A DNA stretch of 64,000 nucleotides, taken from positions 124,001-188,000 of the forward strand of contig BGZK01000182.1 in the NCBI GenBank assembly GCA_005406025.1, read 5' to 3'. Positions 45,120 to 55,625 of this stretch are shown here, one piece after another. Made by a program: the position numbers and the translations under genes. The notes under the pieces are model-generated. The model saw only the letters and a program-made list of their open reading frames with translations, searched no databases and was not told the origin of the DNA. This DNA is from Eumeta japonica. Its lineage: Eukaryota > Arthropoda > Insecta > Lepidoptera > Psychidae. Position 1 is the first letter of the stretch. Every line of letters starts with the position of its first letter.

Positions 45120-46599
45120 ATGGATTTAACGTGAGAAAATTTTCTATAACTTTTGTTGGCATTTGTGCCAACAACAAAGTTATAACAGACTTTGTTTACC
45201 TTTCATGATAAAGCCCCATCCCTTGCTATTGTTTATAATTGACTTAACGAGTTCAAACGTGCTCGCACTAATCTGGCTGGCGATCAGCGTGAGGGCCGAC
45301 CGTACGGCGACGACTAAAAATCAATGCTATGCTGGTAATGGTAGAAGAAAAGACTAAACTACCATCAGATTCGGACAAGCTTAGGCATCGGTATGAGTCG
45401 AGCGCACAAAATCCTTCATGAACGTTTAGCGGTCAGGAAGCTTTGTACTCGGTGGATACCTCATAATTCGACCGAAGCTCAAAAACTCCGTCGTATTAAT
45501 TGGTGCCGTGAAATGATGCAACGATTTGATGATAGTGACTCAAATGCAGTGTACGAGGTGGTTACAGATGGCGACAGCTGGATTCATTGTTACGACCCCG
45601 AAACCAAAAGACAGTCGGCTAAGTGGGTGTTTCATTTCGAGGAGTTTCTAACTAAAGTAAAAAGAGGTCGAAGTGTCAGAAAAAAGGTAGTAGACCCTTT
45701 CGTCGAAATGACACTTCGTTAAATAACATTTAATTTTGCACATGAAAAACAACCACACCAACAACTGTCTGCCTCTTGTTTTGCAAAAAGTTCGGAAAAC
45801 CTCGCAGTAGAATTCTCCTTATTCATGACAATGCCCACCACATACCATCAAACAAACAACTAACTATTTGGGAACTAATAGTATTTTTTTACCTAAAAGC
45901 AACTAACTATTAGGTGTAGAAATAGTGGCTCACCCACCTTACAGCCCCGATCTCGTAACATGCCTTTTGACGTGACAACGTCTTAAATTAGGTTGCGGCT
46001 GGGAGTCACTTTGAAAAAGTGTAACGCTCGGTAACGTAACGATGAGTCACCGAACGAGAGAGGCCCGCCGAATGCCTTGCGTCTCTCTCCACTCAACTAT
46101 GATCGGTCTGCCGCGCAGCACTAGAGAATTAGTGCATAGCTTGCAAATGTATTGCAAGTTATTGTATGTATATTTGTATATAAATACGTATGTATGTGTA
46201 AAGGTAAAAATAAAATTTTGTTAATATGAAATTCAGTGCGAGATTCTTTGTATAAATTAATGTTTTAAATATAATTCTTTGTATAAATAAATGTTTTAAA
46301 TTGTTACTATTATTTCATCCTTCTTCCTACTATACGAATGAATATTCACATTAAAATGATTTTACCATTCAAAGTCGTTGTCACGTAAAACTTTCGCCCG
46401 TATACCGACTTTACAGGCAACCAAATTTTTGTATTCATTTTCTAAAATTAAAGAAAATCTTCGAAGAAGGTTGTTTACGGAAGCCGCGGAAGCAATAGCT
46501 GTATATGAAAAGGCCCTACTGTATATGAACAAATCCTAAGTGCGAGTGGGCAGTGTTTCTCTCAGTGGTTTCATCGAGCGCAACGATGTGTTGATCTAA
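45120..46599 (+). mobile_element. Mariner-like transposase pseudogene, interrupted by the ~455-bp repeat
   Basis: The start at 45120 gives MDLT followed by a frameshifted helix-turn-helix region (SLAIVYNWLNEFKRART, DQREGRPYGDD). The frame 45393-45722 has SRAHKILHERLAVRKLCTRW, IPHNSTEAQKLRRINWCREM and the first catalytic block. The usual TGDESWI reads TDGDSWI here, so the first catalytic Asp is displaced. Then WVFHFEEFLTKVKRGRS. After a stop, shifted frames give LIHDNAHH (second Asp) and THPPYSPDLVTC (third Asp region of the DD34D triad). The ~455-bp repeat intervenes at 45968-46419. The C-terminus resumes with SKIKENLRRRLFTEAAEAIA and QWFHRAQRCVDL-like residues to a stop at 46597. Typical length about 345 residues. 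TIRs were not identified. Confidence 0.92.
45968..46419 (+). repeat. ~455-bp repeat of unknown class, copy 2 (inside mariner)
   Basis: Same element as 38358-38808. It sits within the transposase relic, just after the PPYSPDL block and before SKIKENL, so it inserted after the mariner. It is 2 bases shorter in the GAGAGAGG run and has an extra AGC at CCGCGCAGCACTAG relative to copy 1. The 60-codon frame (46042-46224) within it is not evidence of a gene. The right edge (ACAGGCAACCA) is shared with copy 3 but not copy 1, so the true boundary may lie a few bases further out. Confidence 0.92.
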
Positions 46600-46844
46600 A
46601 GTAATGTTATCTTGAAGAACAATAATAACAAAAATAACTTGCTAGTTGGCTCAGTTTTTTTTAATTTCTAAGACCTTTCTTTCAGTGTGACCTACGTAGT
46701 ATGTCTTTACAATTTCCAAAAATTGAATTTCTATGCACTCATCTAAAACATTTAATTCTTTTTTAGATTCACAACTTTTTTTTTAAATTAAAAACTGTAT
46801 TATTTTATTAGTATACTATGCTGTATCAATATATATTTATCTAT
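46600..46844. other. Non-coding
   Basis: Probably 3' flank of the mariner relic. Nothing recognised. Confidence 0.4.
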
Positions 46845-46940
46845 TCACACCTATTTCCCAGAACGACAAGGAGAAACCACAGATCTTCTCATAGTACGAA
46901 TTCTCTCATTTCACTGACATCCATTAATGCTGTGTCGTCG
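46845..46940 (-). mobile_element. LINE ORF2 C-terminus remnant (same family as 55963-56089)
   Basis: Reading the minus strand gives GGATGTCAGTGAAATGAGAG, then GAAGATCTGTGGTTTCTCC, then TTCTGGGAAATAGGTGTGA. This corresponds to the (M/V)DVSExRE...W...GK-stop terminus and the GGGAAATAG(G)xGTGA end of the 56-kb copy. Very short. Confidence 0.5.
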
Positions 46941-48555
46941 ATTTCTAGTATTTAAAATTAGGCCTTTTTTTTATCATCCATCAATTTAATCTACACGAGT
47001 TTATAGAGGGTGTATTTTTCCTATGTATACATCGCACACATACGTATGATCTAGCAAATACATCGTACGATTTTATTATGTGTTACGTCATATCCTGTTT
47101 GTATGTTTCATAGCTTAGAAATGGCATTAATATAGATCTCACCAGCCACGTGAGTGTTTCCGCCGGCGCTTATGTATACTGTATACTGTTCGTATAAATC
47201 TGTCATAAAGCTTACTTTTACGACGTCGTTAAATTTCTCGCTTTACTCTCAGGCGAGTGACGAGTTCTAAGATTGCTATAAAAGTCTAGAATTTACTATA
47301 AAGTACACGGAAACGAGAGAGAAATACATATATATATATATTGCAAGATCTATTTATATTTCCTGACTGAGCATTATCTAAAAGGTTGACTCCCGGCGTC
47401 TCCACTGGTGTGTCTGACGACAGAAGCCTTTTCGGTGTACGGTATTTTAAATTAAACAGCGGCACAAATTGTGATCATTCGTTTAGCTTTCAGATATTTG
47501 CGACAATGTATGCGTAACTACAGTAGAATACTGAATACCTATATCGAATTCTTTTCGCATTTATTACTCTCAATGTCCATCGTCTGACTCAGTTCGACTC
47601 TCTAAATTTGTTTTCGCGAATTCAATAACACCACAATTATTCCAATTTGTACGTGAGATCAAAGTTCGCGCAACTCAGAACGGAGGCCGGACGCTTCGCG
47701 TGCGGCGTCTATCCATCGCATCATTTACGTCATATGTATGTAATGACGCCCTCCGCCCTTTGTCATTAAAACGACGCCAACGTCCGAGCCCTTACGGCTT
47801 AACTGACTCACCGACGTACGGAGCGTGAAGTACGCGCTAGTCTTAGGTTAAAAGCTTATTGATCGGTTCGGTTGGAGATATGCGATTCGCGATCGAATCG
47901 CATATCTCCAAGGTCAAACATAACGTACTTCATCACCAAACCACCACCGGAGAGAATTGACCGTCCCTAAAGGACGGCGCATCTTGATAACATGGATGAT
48001 GTGGCATGTGCTGTCAGCGATAGCTCGTTAAACTATACCAAGGGTAACTCATTGACCCTTGACTCCGACTTGTGCGGGTTATAAGTAATTATACTTATAT
48101 TGAAGGTATGTTAGAGTTTGATTATTATAATGTATGTCGTAATTAGTATGTAAACAGCTCAAAATCGTACAATTATTTTTATGCTTTCGAAATTTTATTG
48201 ATTAGGGTAATTTGATAAGATATTGAATAATATTGAGTACTTTTTAAAATAAATATACCTATTATGTAGGATCAATATAATATGTTAATATATACGTATT
48301 AAATACATTTTGTGTGAGGAAGAAATTTTTTGTTACAGTCCTGTAGGTAAGTTTTAAGTTTGTATAGTAAATTATTGAGTTGTTTGTTTCTTCCTCTATT
48401 TTATATTGGATTTTGGGGTGTACACTATTAATATTATTTTGAAACAGATCTAATTCTGTCGAATAAAAATTATTTATTAAGTAGAAAATATATTTAAAGA
48501 CTCATTAATGAAAAGCAAAAAAGCATTATAAAGAACAATATCTATCCAACACAAT
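46941..48555. other. Non-coding; CpG-richer block at 47640-47960 with a hairpin
   Basis: 47640-47960 is enriched for CpG (GGAGGCCGGACGCTTCGCG, ACGACGCCAACGTCCGAGCC) and contains the hairpin at 47872-47911. No gene is recognisable around it. Confidence 0.4.
47872..47911. repeat. Perfect hairpin, 18-bp arms
   Basis: TTGGAGATATGCGATTCG - CGAT - CGAATCGCATATCTCCAA. Perfect pairing of all 18 bases. It is located at the edge of a CpG-rich block, possibly the centre of a decayed foldback element. Confidence 0.95.
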
Positions 48556-48559
48556 CAAA

Positions 48560-49046
48560 AAGTAATATATAGCTAGTTTGACATATTTTGGTACGATTTT
48601 GGAGAAAATTTCAAGATTATTAAAAAAACATATTATTTATACGACCTTTAAAACAAACAACAATTTGAAAACTTCATGTAACAATAAAGATAAATTGCAC
48701 AATAATAAAAAATCTGGAATTTATAAATAAACTTGTGATGAATGTAAATCGATATATATACGAGTATATAGGACAAACCGGATGTTGTTTTGAAACTAGA
48801 TACAAAGAACATATTTCGGCCTTTAAAAACAATAAATCAGACAGATCCCATTTTGCTAAACATCTAATAGAAACCGATCATAAGATCAGTAACAATCACA
48901 ATTTCGATGTTTTGCATGTATGTGAGAAGGAGTTACGTTTAAATGTTTTGGAATCCTTCGAAATTTTAAAACATAAAGATGATAATAATATGCTCAATGA
49001 CCAAATTAACATTTATAAATCGCCGTTATTGTACGCTTGCCTGTAA
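48560..49046 (+). mobile_element. Penelope-like element fragment with GIY-YIG endonuclease
   Basis: Frameshifted plus-strand sequence gives FGTILEKISRLLKKHIIYTT and FKTNNNLKTSCNNK, the end of the Penelope RT, then SGIYK and TCDECKSIYI. The frame 48735-49046 continues EYIGQTGCCFETRYKEHISA, FAKHLIETDHKI and VLESFEILKHKDDNNMLNDQ, ending YKSPLLYACL. These are the GIY-YIG motif (here YIxxYIGQTG), the catalytic R of RxxEH and the conserved C-terminal tail of the Penelope endonuclease. The start of the motif is broken by a frameshift, so it is inactive. Most of the RT is absent (5' truncation). Confidence 0.85.
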
Positions 49047-49049
49047 CTA

Positions 49050-49465
49050 TTTGGGTAATGGTTGGTGATGGTTAGTCGTTGACAATTAACAGGCATGTCT
49101 ATTAGTGGTGGTCTGTGGCTGCTGGTAAGGATGCTTTCGTCGGCATTTGACCATTGCATGACAGAGGTTCACTTAACAAGGTTGTGTCGGTTGTTTTTAA
49201 CACTTCTTACACCCTAGTGGATGTGACTGTCTGCAATTTCCTGAGGATGTGCCTGATTGGCATGAAACGTACACAGAAATTATCATTATGACGATTAGCG
49301 GACTAAGATAATTATAAAAAATAAAATAACACTTGCTTAGGTGTTCTATACCTGTCAATCCTCTCGAATCAATATTCAATTCTTTGGATAGAGATTCCTA
49401 GTGGAGAGGCAGATTCGAGGGTAAGCGGTGGGTTGCATGTTAATGCATGTTGCAGGCAAGCGTCT
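49050..49465 (+). mobile_element. Penelope-associated 3' flank, copy 1
   Basis: Follows the endonuclease stop. About 300 bases (49140-49460) recur in inverted orientation at 39430-39745. It includes GGCATGAAACGTACACAGAA, GAATCAATATTCAATTC and the GCATGTT-GCAGGCAAGCG end. A 3' UTR or terminal repeat of the element is the simplest reading. The 60-codon minus frame here is not a gene. Confidence 0.6.
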
Positions 49466-50130
49466 AAGAGGCATAGATATCCGTTCCCATAGTTTTAATA
49501 TTGCGAGTCACATCGGCAGAAGGAACAAACTTAAGTATAATGTTTAAATAAATATTTATGCCAAATAAATTATTAATACAATCATGCTCACCTAACTGCA
49601 ATTGCGACATTTACGACTTGGTATGTAAAATAGGCCGTAACTCCAATTTTATAATGTCATTATTACACCTCGTTCCATTCTTATTTCATCTTATTTTATC
49701 CTTGTTAGCAAAATGGCATACCTAACACAGTTGAATATTTGCTTGTCATTATGTATCCTAATATTTTTAATATTGTTTAATATAATACCAATACGTATGT
49801 TTAATATTAATATACCACTGCATATTTTAAATAAAATTCCTGGAACCGGCAATGAACTGTCCGCGCAAAACTTCGTGACCGCTGATTGAAGTTAGCAACG
49901 AGTCTAAAGCACGGCGGCACTTGTAAGAAACTTCCATAAATTTTATAAGAATGACGCAACTAGTGCCTACATTTGCATCAGTCAGAAATACTGAAGCGTA
50001 TGCCGTAATAAAATTAATGATTTTTTTTTAATAAAGAGATCAACTTAATTATGTACTGATAATAATAAATCACAAATCTTAGTAAATCACATCCATGACG
50101 TTTAATAACTTAATAAATCATATAGGGAAT
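49466..50130. other. AT-rich non-coding
   Basis: No feature recognised. Confidence 0.5.
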
Positions 50131-50136
50131 TTACAC

Positions 50137-50264
50137 AAATGAGTAGATGTTATTTATTCCAAAAACTTCAACTATGTTACTGCACTTTTCAGAATTTCCA
50201 GATGAAGTAGGAAATGAACCAAGGAAACGTTGAAGTTTTTTGAATAAATAACATCTAGTCATTT
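50137..50264. repeat. Foldback element, 36-bp arms, about 56-bp centre
   Basis: Left arm 50137-50172 (contains AGATGTTATTTATTCC) and right arm 50229-50264 (contains GGAATAAATAACATCT with one change) pair over 36 positions with two mismatches. The spacer is unrelated. Small MITE-like foldback. Confidence 0.9.
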
Positions 50265-50489
50265 TTCCAAGTTTCCGACATCATTTATTAGGTTATAAAC
50301 CACAAAATTCATAGGATATATTTCAAGCCCAGTGGTTATGAACGTTAAGTTCACTTCATGGCCCACTTAAACTCAATATTTCTTCTATATCTGTCTGCCG
50401 CTCTTTTTCTTATGTTATTTTTTTAGTTATTGACTAAAATATGCGTCCATTTGACAAAAAAAAAATTGTATCAATTTTTTTATAGCAAA

Positions 50490-50800
50490 GTCGAGGGCCA
50501 AACGAGCAGATGAATTATCAGAGAGTACATGGTAACTGAAGCCCATGGACGCTCGCAACTCTAGAGAAGTTACCAGTCCGTTACAGCTTCCGTTGCGGCC
50601 TTTCGGGTGAGAATAAGATAACTAATTCAGAGGGATCGAGTCAATGGAAGGGGAGAAGATGAATGAAGCACCGGAACTCACACTTGCCGGATAGAATACA
50701 ACAACGGAAGCTGCTACTTCACGTACGCATTATGTGAGTGTGGTATTTCATCGGTCGAGCTGACCCACTTCTGTGCTGAAGCCAAGTTGGCCATAGATAC
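50490..50800 (+). repeat. Dispersed short repeat family A, copy 4
   Basis: GGGCCAAACGAGCAGATGAA, AAGCCCATGGACGCTCGCAA and CCGTTGCGGCCTTTCGGGTG come first. They are followed by GGAACTCACACTTGCC, ACAACAACGGAAGCTGC, TCACGTACGCATTATGTGAG, TGTGGTATTTCATCGGTCGA. The second half aligns with the 3' half of the minus-strand copy at 3073-3390, which proves they are the same family over about 280 bases. Confidence 0.7.
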
Positions 50801-51016
50801 AAATACAGCCTAATACATTTTTTTTTCTAAAGCGACCTTTATACGAGAGATGCTATTTATATATTCGGAACTGGCTGTATACAGAAAGATATTAAAAAGG
50901 TAATTAAAACATTTAAAAATGAAACTCCTTGGCTGTGGAATACAGTTTATTTCATGTAAGTGTCAATTGTTATATCATTGTGGCGTCATTTTGAAAATTG
51001 CGTGTTTCCTATCACT

Positions 51017-52056
51017 ATGGATTTAACTTGTGAAAATTTTTGTGCGATGATTTAATACGATTTTCGGCGGGGGCTAATTCAAAAACAGTGCGTCGATCAA
51101 CTCATTTCGATTTTTGGCAATGAAGCACTATTGTAAACCACTGTGTAGTGGTTTAGTGAGTTTAATTGTGGGCGGTCTATGCTCACAGGCGAAACTAAAA
51201 AAAGGTCGCCCTAAATAAGTTGTTGTACCACTGAATATCGATGCTGGCGGGAACTAATAATGCAAGATCATCATATTACCCATCGTGAGATAAAGGCGTC
51301 CCTGAGCATAAAGTATGACGGGCATACATAAAAAATCACAGAAAATTTGGCTGAAAAAAAAATTGTTTGCGTCGGATTTTGCACAACTTGAGCATTAATC
51401 AAAAACAGGCTCGTGTTTATTGATGCAAAAAATGAAAAATAAAATACAATCATTGTGCGTCAAAAGCTGCCTATAATATCTGCACAGGTGATGAATCTTG
51501 GATTTATGCGTATGACCTCGAAACTAAACAATAGGGTGTTCCATCATAACCCGAATCCAACAAAAGTGATTCGCACCAAAAGCACGTTGAAGCAAATGGT
51601 TGCCGGTTTTTTTGGTATAAATGAACATGTGATTAAAATGCCACTAGAGAATCGTAAAGCGGTTAATTTGAAGTGATACACGACCATTTGTTTGCCAGGA
51701 GTCTTTTAAGAAATAAGAAAGAACAACCGACAACGCAGAATCATTCTTTATCTTGACAATGCTAGCTGTCACATGACAGCCGAAACAACTCGGTTTTTGG
51801 AAGGTCAAAAGATCGAATCGACCTATCATCTGTCGTACAGCCCCGATTTGGAACCCAAGGGTTTTTATTGATTTCCAAACGTGAAGAATAAATTACTTAG
51901 TCAACGTTTTTCAAGCCGTGAAGATGCCGTTAATGCGTCCAAAGTACACATTTTGGAGATACCTCATTCAGAATGGAAACAGTGCTGTAAAATTGGTTTC
52001 AGCGTATGCTAAAGCGCATCGGTCATCATGGCGCATATTTTGAAAAGCAACCATAA
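51017..52056 (+). mobile_element. Mariner-like transposase pseudogene (second, different lineage)
   Basis: Start 51017: MDLTCENFCAMI then YDFRRGLIQKQCVDQLISIF in frame until stops. SEFNCGRSMLTGETKKGRPK is the HTH-linker region. The first catalytic block is intact (TGDESWIYAYD, about 51486-51518). Then frame 51455-51676 gives PTKVIRTKSTLKQMVAGFFG and PLENRKAVNLK. Further shifted frames give LDNASCH (the HDN block with His lost), SYSPDLEP-like sequence at about 51835, FSSREDAVNA, and NWFQRMLKRIGHHGAYFEKQ before a stop at 52054. Length about 345 codons, as expected for mariner. Many single-base shifts. The protein is clearly a different subfamily from the 45-kb element (ETKKGRPK and ALKS-type differences). 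Confidence 0.92.
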
Positions 52057-53225
52057 CAAACCATAACCATAGTAAACGATAGATGTTTATTTCTTTTTGA
52101 TATTTGGGACACGTAAATAGCAGCCCTCGTAGATGCCTAATTCTGTTATGCTCTTCATTCCTTATGGTTTATGTGTGCTATTACGTAATTATACGTATCT
52201 TTCATTTGTGTTTCAAGAAATAAAAGATTTATGTCTGAACAAAATAAAATGTATTGTTTTATTTCTATCCCCTCGAATTTCAAGACACTCAGTACCGAGC
52301 TTTATCGAAACCTATCACTCAGCTGTATTTTATAAAAGCAATAAACAAACAGCCGATTTCAAGCATTATTAAGGAGAGTTATTCTTGTACACGTATCTAT
52401 TATTACGTATAAAGATCATTTTTGTTAGGTCATTATTTTAAATTTTGACCTTATGATTACGCAGTAAAAATATTGTGCTTTCGAACAAAAATTCTTAATG
52501 AGAGCCGCCATTAAAAGTTTTTCAGGGCATAAAAGTGACTCGCTTTGCGTAAACATGCTTTCTCGTTATTTCTCCTTGTGACGTTTTTATTTGACTCCGC
52601 GTATATCAGCATTTTTTTTTCTCTTCAAGGTGTCTTTTCTGTTTAGATATTTGCGCTGCTCTGTAGCGGCCGGATTGGTCTCTATTTTCCTCTAGAAATT
52701 TAATAAGGTAGAAAAGTATAGAAATGCCCCGGGCATGTAATATAGGGTTTCTTTTGTGTTCATTTGATTGGGATTTCTTTAAAAATGCCGTATACTCCTT
52801 TTGTGTAAAACTATATTTTTCCACCGGTCCTATACACACAACGTCTAATGAAATGTAGAGTCTGTCGATATCTCTGTGTTTGTCTCTATGCTTCTTCATA
52901 ACTCTACAATCACACAGTCGAATTTGATGAAATTTAATATCTTGATAAATTTCATCATTGCATAAAATATAGTTTGCGGTTTATTTATTTTTCTGTATAA
53001 TTTTACGGCTAGACAAAGGTTTTGCCTATTTTAAATGGTTCGATTTTAATGAAAAAGCATAGAACATACATTCGTTTAGAACGAAAGATATAGGCTGTCA
53101 CTTTTTTTTTTCTTTGTCTGTTTGTATTTCTTTATATAATTACGACGAAAAGATTTTCATTATATTTGGTATCTGATAAAATTAATTTTTGTGTAACACA
53201 TAAGCCGTATATTATGTTAATAAAT
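52057..53225. other. AT-rich non-coding
   Basis: No gene recognised. A 97-codon minus frame at 52606-52899 (SIFLY, KKHRDKHRDIDRLY) is not familiar. TCTCTTCAAGGTGTC and the surrounding are ordinary. Confidence 0.45.
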
Positions 53226-53570
53226 TGTGTGTAGGTTGCAGAAAAATAATACTTACGTTAAGTTGCTTAGTTTTTTTCAGGCATTTTATTTGTTAAATGA
53301 TAGGAAGAGAGAAATGGAGACAGTCAAAGCTAGCGCAAGAGAAAGAGCGGAAGGGAAGAAAGAGGCATTTCAATTGGATATAGGAAACAGATTGGGATTG
53401 GAGATGAGATTAGAATTAGTTCTGAGATCGTGTTTTAATAAATGTCTAAATCTCGCTCAACATTATATATCTACGCAAGTGGAGCCGCAAGGAGAAGTTA
53501 GTAATAACAATATTGTAAATGGCATTGTCATCTCCTCAAACACAAGCACATATGAGCCTGTCTAAAGCGA
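53226..53570 (+). other. Unrecognised 92-codon frame, probably within a repeat
   Basis: An open frame from about 53227 to 53565, preceded by TTTTTTTCAG, a perfect-looking splice acceptor. It encodes a charged segment (KREMETVKASARERAEGKK). However CGCAAGTGGAGCCGCAAGGA and GAAGTTAGT at 53475-53505 look like the GCGAGCGGAGCC(G/A)CGGGxxAxAGCTAGT repeat terminus also seen at 42.82 kb. The frame therefore more likely crosses a decayed repeat than forms an exon. I make no functional claim. Confidence 0.3.
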
Positions 53571-54490
53571 TTCTTAAGTATATTTTTTCGTTATATGAGA
53601 ATTTTTTTCTATAAAGCCTTCTTTCTACTTTAATAAGAGTTACTTTTTCTTAGAAATTGATCTAGACGCTTCAAAGAAGGTAATTGTGAAAAAAAGAAAA
53701 GGAGATGAATGATATTTAATAGATTTTTTTATAGTTTTATTTCAGATTTGAAAACTTAATTTGACTGCAATCATCATCATATTAGGAATTCAAAAAATTG
53801 ATAATTTAATAAAATTAAAATATTTGATAAAATAAATATATGAATTAATATTTAATTATGATTTGTTCTATGAAAACAATTAGAAAATAAATATGTCATT
53901 TAAGAGTTTCATCAATAGATTCACCAAAAAGGAATTTATAAAACAGACCTATACTAATATTGACGCCTGTTTTGCTCGCGTCAAATTGCGTATTTGTCAT
54001 CCGTCTGCTGATTTTTCTTTAGTCCACCGCTAATGTGCACATTAGCGGTACTGTATTAAATTATATTGTTTATTACTAAGAATATAAACAAGCTGAAAAT
54101 CACAATTAATAAAATTAGAAGCCGAATTTAAATTCGATATTTTTCACGAAAATTCCGTTAAAAATTGACTTATTTGATAAGTATGATATTACATTGAAAA
54201 AAACTTTATCGAAGAATTTAATTGTCATTTAACGATCCATCGCGATTTAACGGGAGACAGAATATGTTCCGTATTAACGTGAAATTGTTCCTTAAATTTA
54301 CCATATACAACTTGACACGTATAAAACATTATTCCAAGACTCCGCACTACAGAACCGTCAGTTCACGAATCCGAGCCTCTCTTGACCGGCTTTAATATAA
54401 TCCTTAAGTGACGACTGTAATGATCCATCATTATTTCCTCAGATTCGTCAAGCCAAGTTTAAAACGAATTATAAACCGTTTAAACTCAAT
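53571..54490. other. AT-rich non-coding with a perfect 24-bp palindrome
   Basis: The palindrome at 54026-54049 has the half-site ACCGCTAATGTG. No gene recognised. Confidence 0.5.
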
Positions 54491-54494
54491 AAAT

Positions 54495-54965
54495 ATTTGA
54501 TAACTTGTTCGGGGCCCTTTAAACTCTCGGCCGCCGGTGGCTTAACGTTTTCCGCAAACACTCGTCCGGGGAAAACGGACGAATTTAATTTCAAATTTGA
54601 CCTCGTCTCGAGTCCCGTCGCGAAGGGTGGCGGTCGACGAGGACTCGGCGAAAACTCGGTACGCTCCGACACACATACCGCGCTACGTGGATTAACCGAC
54701 GAGCGTCTATCGCTGTCGACGATCGTGCGAATATCGACAGCGGTGTCGGATCAGTGATCGAAAACTTCCGCAAGGACGTCGAGCTGCCACGTTCGAACCC
54801 CCGCGGGCGAATCGGTCAACGAGTTTTCACTTTAAAGCAAATCGATCCGCACGCGACTCGGAGGACGCGCCTGTTGGTCGCGGACGTCGCCGCCGCAGCG
54901 ACGACCACGCTCCGCGATATAACGGAAAGGGCTTGGGGGGGGGGGAGCGATTCGAAACTCGAACT
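54495..54965. promoter_or_regulatory. CpG-rich block, possible promoter or old repeat
   Basis: The largest CpG-rich stretch in the window (CTCGGCCGCCGGTGGCTTA, CGAGTCCCGTCGCGAAGGG, CCGACGAGCGTCTATCGCTG, CCCCCGCGGGCGAATCGG), ending in a G-run (54936-54946). Three overlapping 60-86-codon frames on both strands are by-products. It is near-random in codon pattern. No exon, TATA box or initiator could be defined. A host CpG-rich regulatory element is possible. Confidence 0.35.
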
Positions 54966-55085
54966 GAATAATGTGAAATTTTATTTCCATAATTAGCGCA
55001 TCGTGCGAATTATTAGAAAATTTTCGAATTATTCGTCGAATTTCGAATCGAATAGTAATATTCTATTCGATTCGTTCGATATTCG
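54966..55085. other. Palindrome-rich AT/TCGAA tract
   Basis: Repeats of ATTCGAAT/TTCGAATTATTCG/TCGATTCG between 55015 and 55085 make this locally palindromic. Simple-sequence-like. Confidence 0.6.
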
Positions 55086-55089
55086 CACA

Positions 55090-55625
55090 CCTCTATTCCG
55101 TAGCCGTTACTGCAAAGAAACGCACTACAGATGAAAAAATTACATAGTTACACTTATAGTTATGAGCACTTTAGTCACTTGTAAATGGAGAAACGAGAAG
55201 GTATGTTGACTATCACTCTTAAACTTGTGTAAACCAAAGTGCACAAGCGAATGAGCGTATTTTCATGGCACTTACGTCCTTTTGTTGATAAGCGCAGTTT
55301 TTCGGCAATAACTTAAAAACCGGTATATCCGATTATGCCCAATAATAATTGTCGTTGAAATTATTTTATTAAGTGTTACGTTTGTAACTATCGAAATATG
55401 TCCCATACGCTGATGCTTGCTGAAAAAATATTTGTATACCCTAAAAATATTTATTTTTGTTATTTTGACTTCCAAAATAAGTAGCAGCTTATACAAGACA
55501 CCTATATTCCAAATTTCATTAATAACATTTTGTAGTTTTTGAATAAAATACCTGTGACATACGAACGGACAGACATGACGAAACTATAATGGTTCGTTTT
55601 TGCCATAATGGCTTAGAACCCTTAA
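55090..55625 (+). repeat. Dispersed repeat family B, second copy
   Basis: CACTACAGATGAAAAAATTA, GAGCACTTTAGTCACTTG, CAAAGTGCACAAGCGAATGA, ACTTACGTCCTTTTGTTGAT and TGACATACGAACGGACAGAC align in order with 26690-27360. Shorter and lacking the GAGCATGTCGGG head. Confidence 0.7.

Noticed and set aside
46042..46224. 60-codon ORF conserved between repeat copies
   Set aside because: It lies in the ~455-bp repeat and its conservation simply reflects the youth of the copies. It is frame-shifted by indels in copies 1 and 3.
53227..53565. Possible 3' exon with a good splice-acceptor-like TTTTTTTCAG
   Set aside because: The last third contains the CGCAAGTGGAGCCGCAAGGA-type repeat terminus and the peptide resembles nothing known. 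T-rich-CAG strings are common in AT-rich DNA.
54497..54996. 86- and 80-codon plus-strand ORFs in a CpG-rich block
   Set aside because: Same reason: low stop frequency from base composition, with equal-length frames on the opposite strand.
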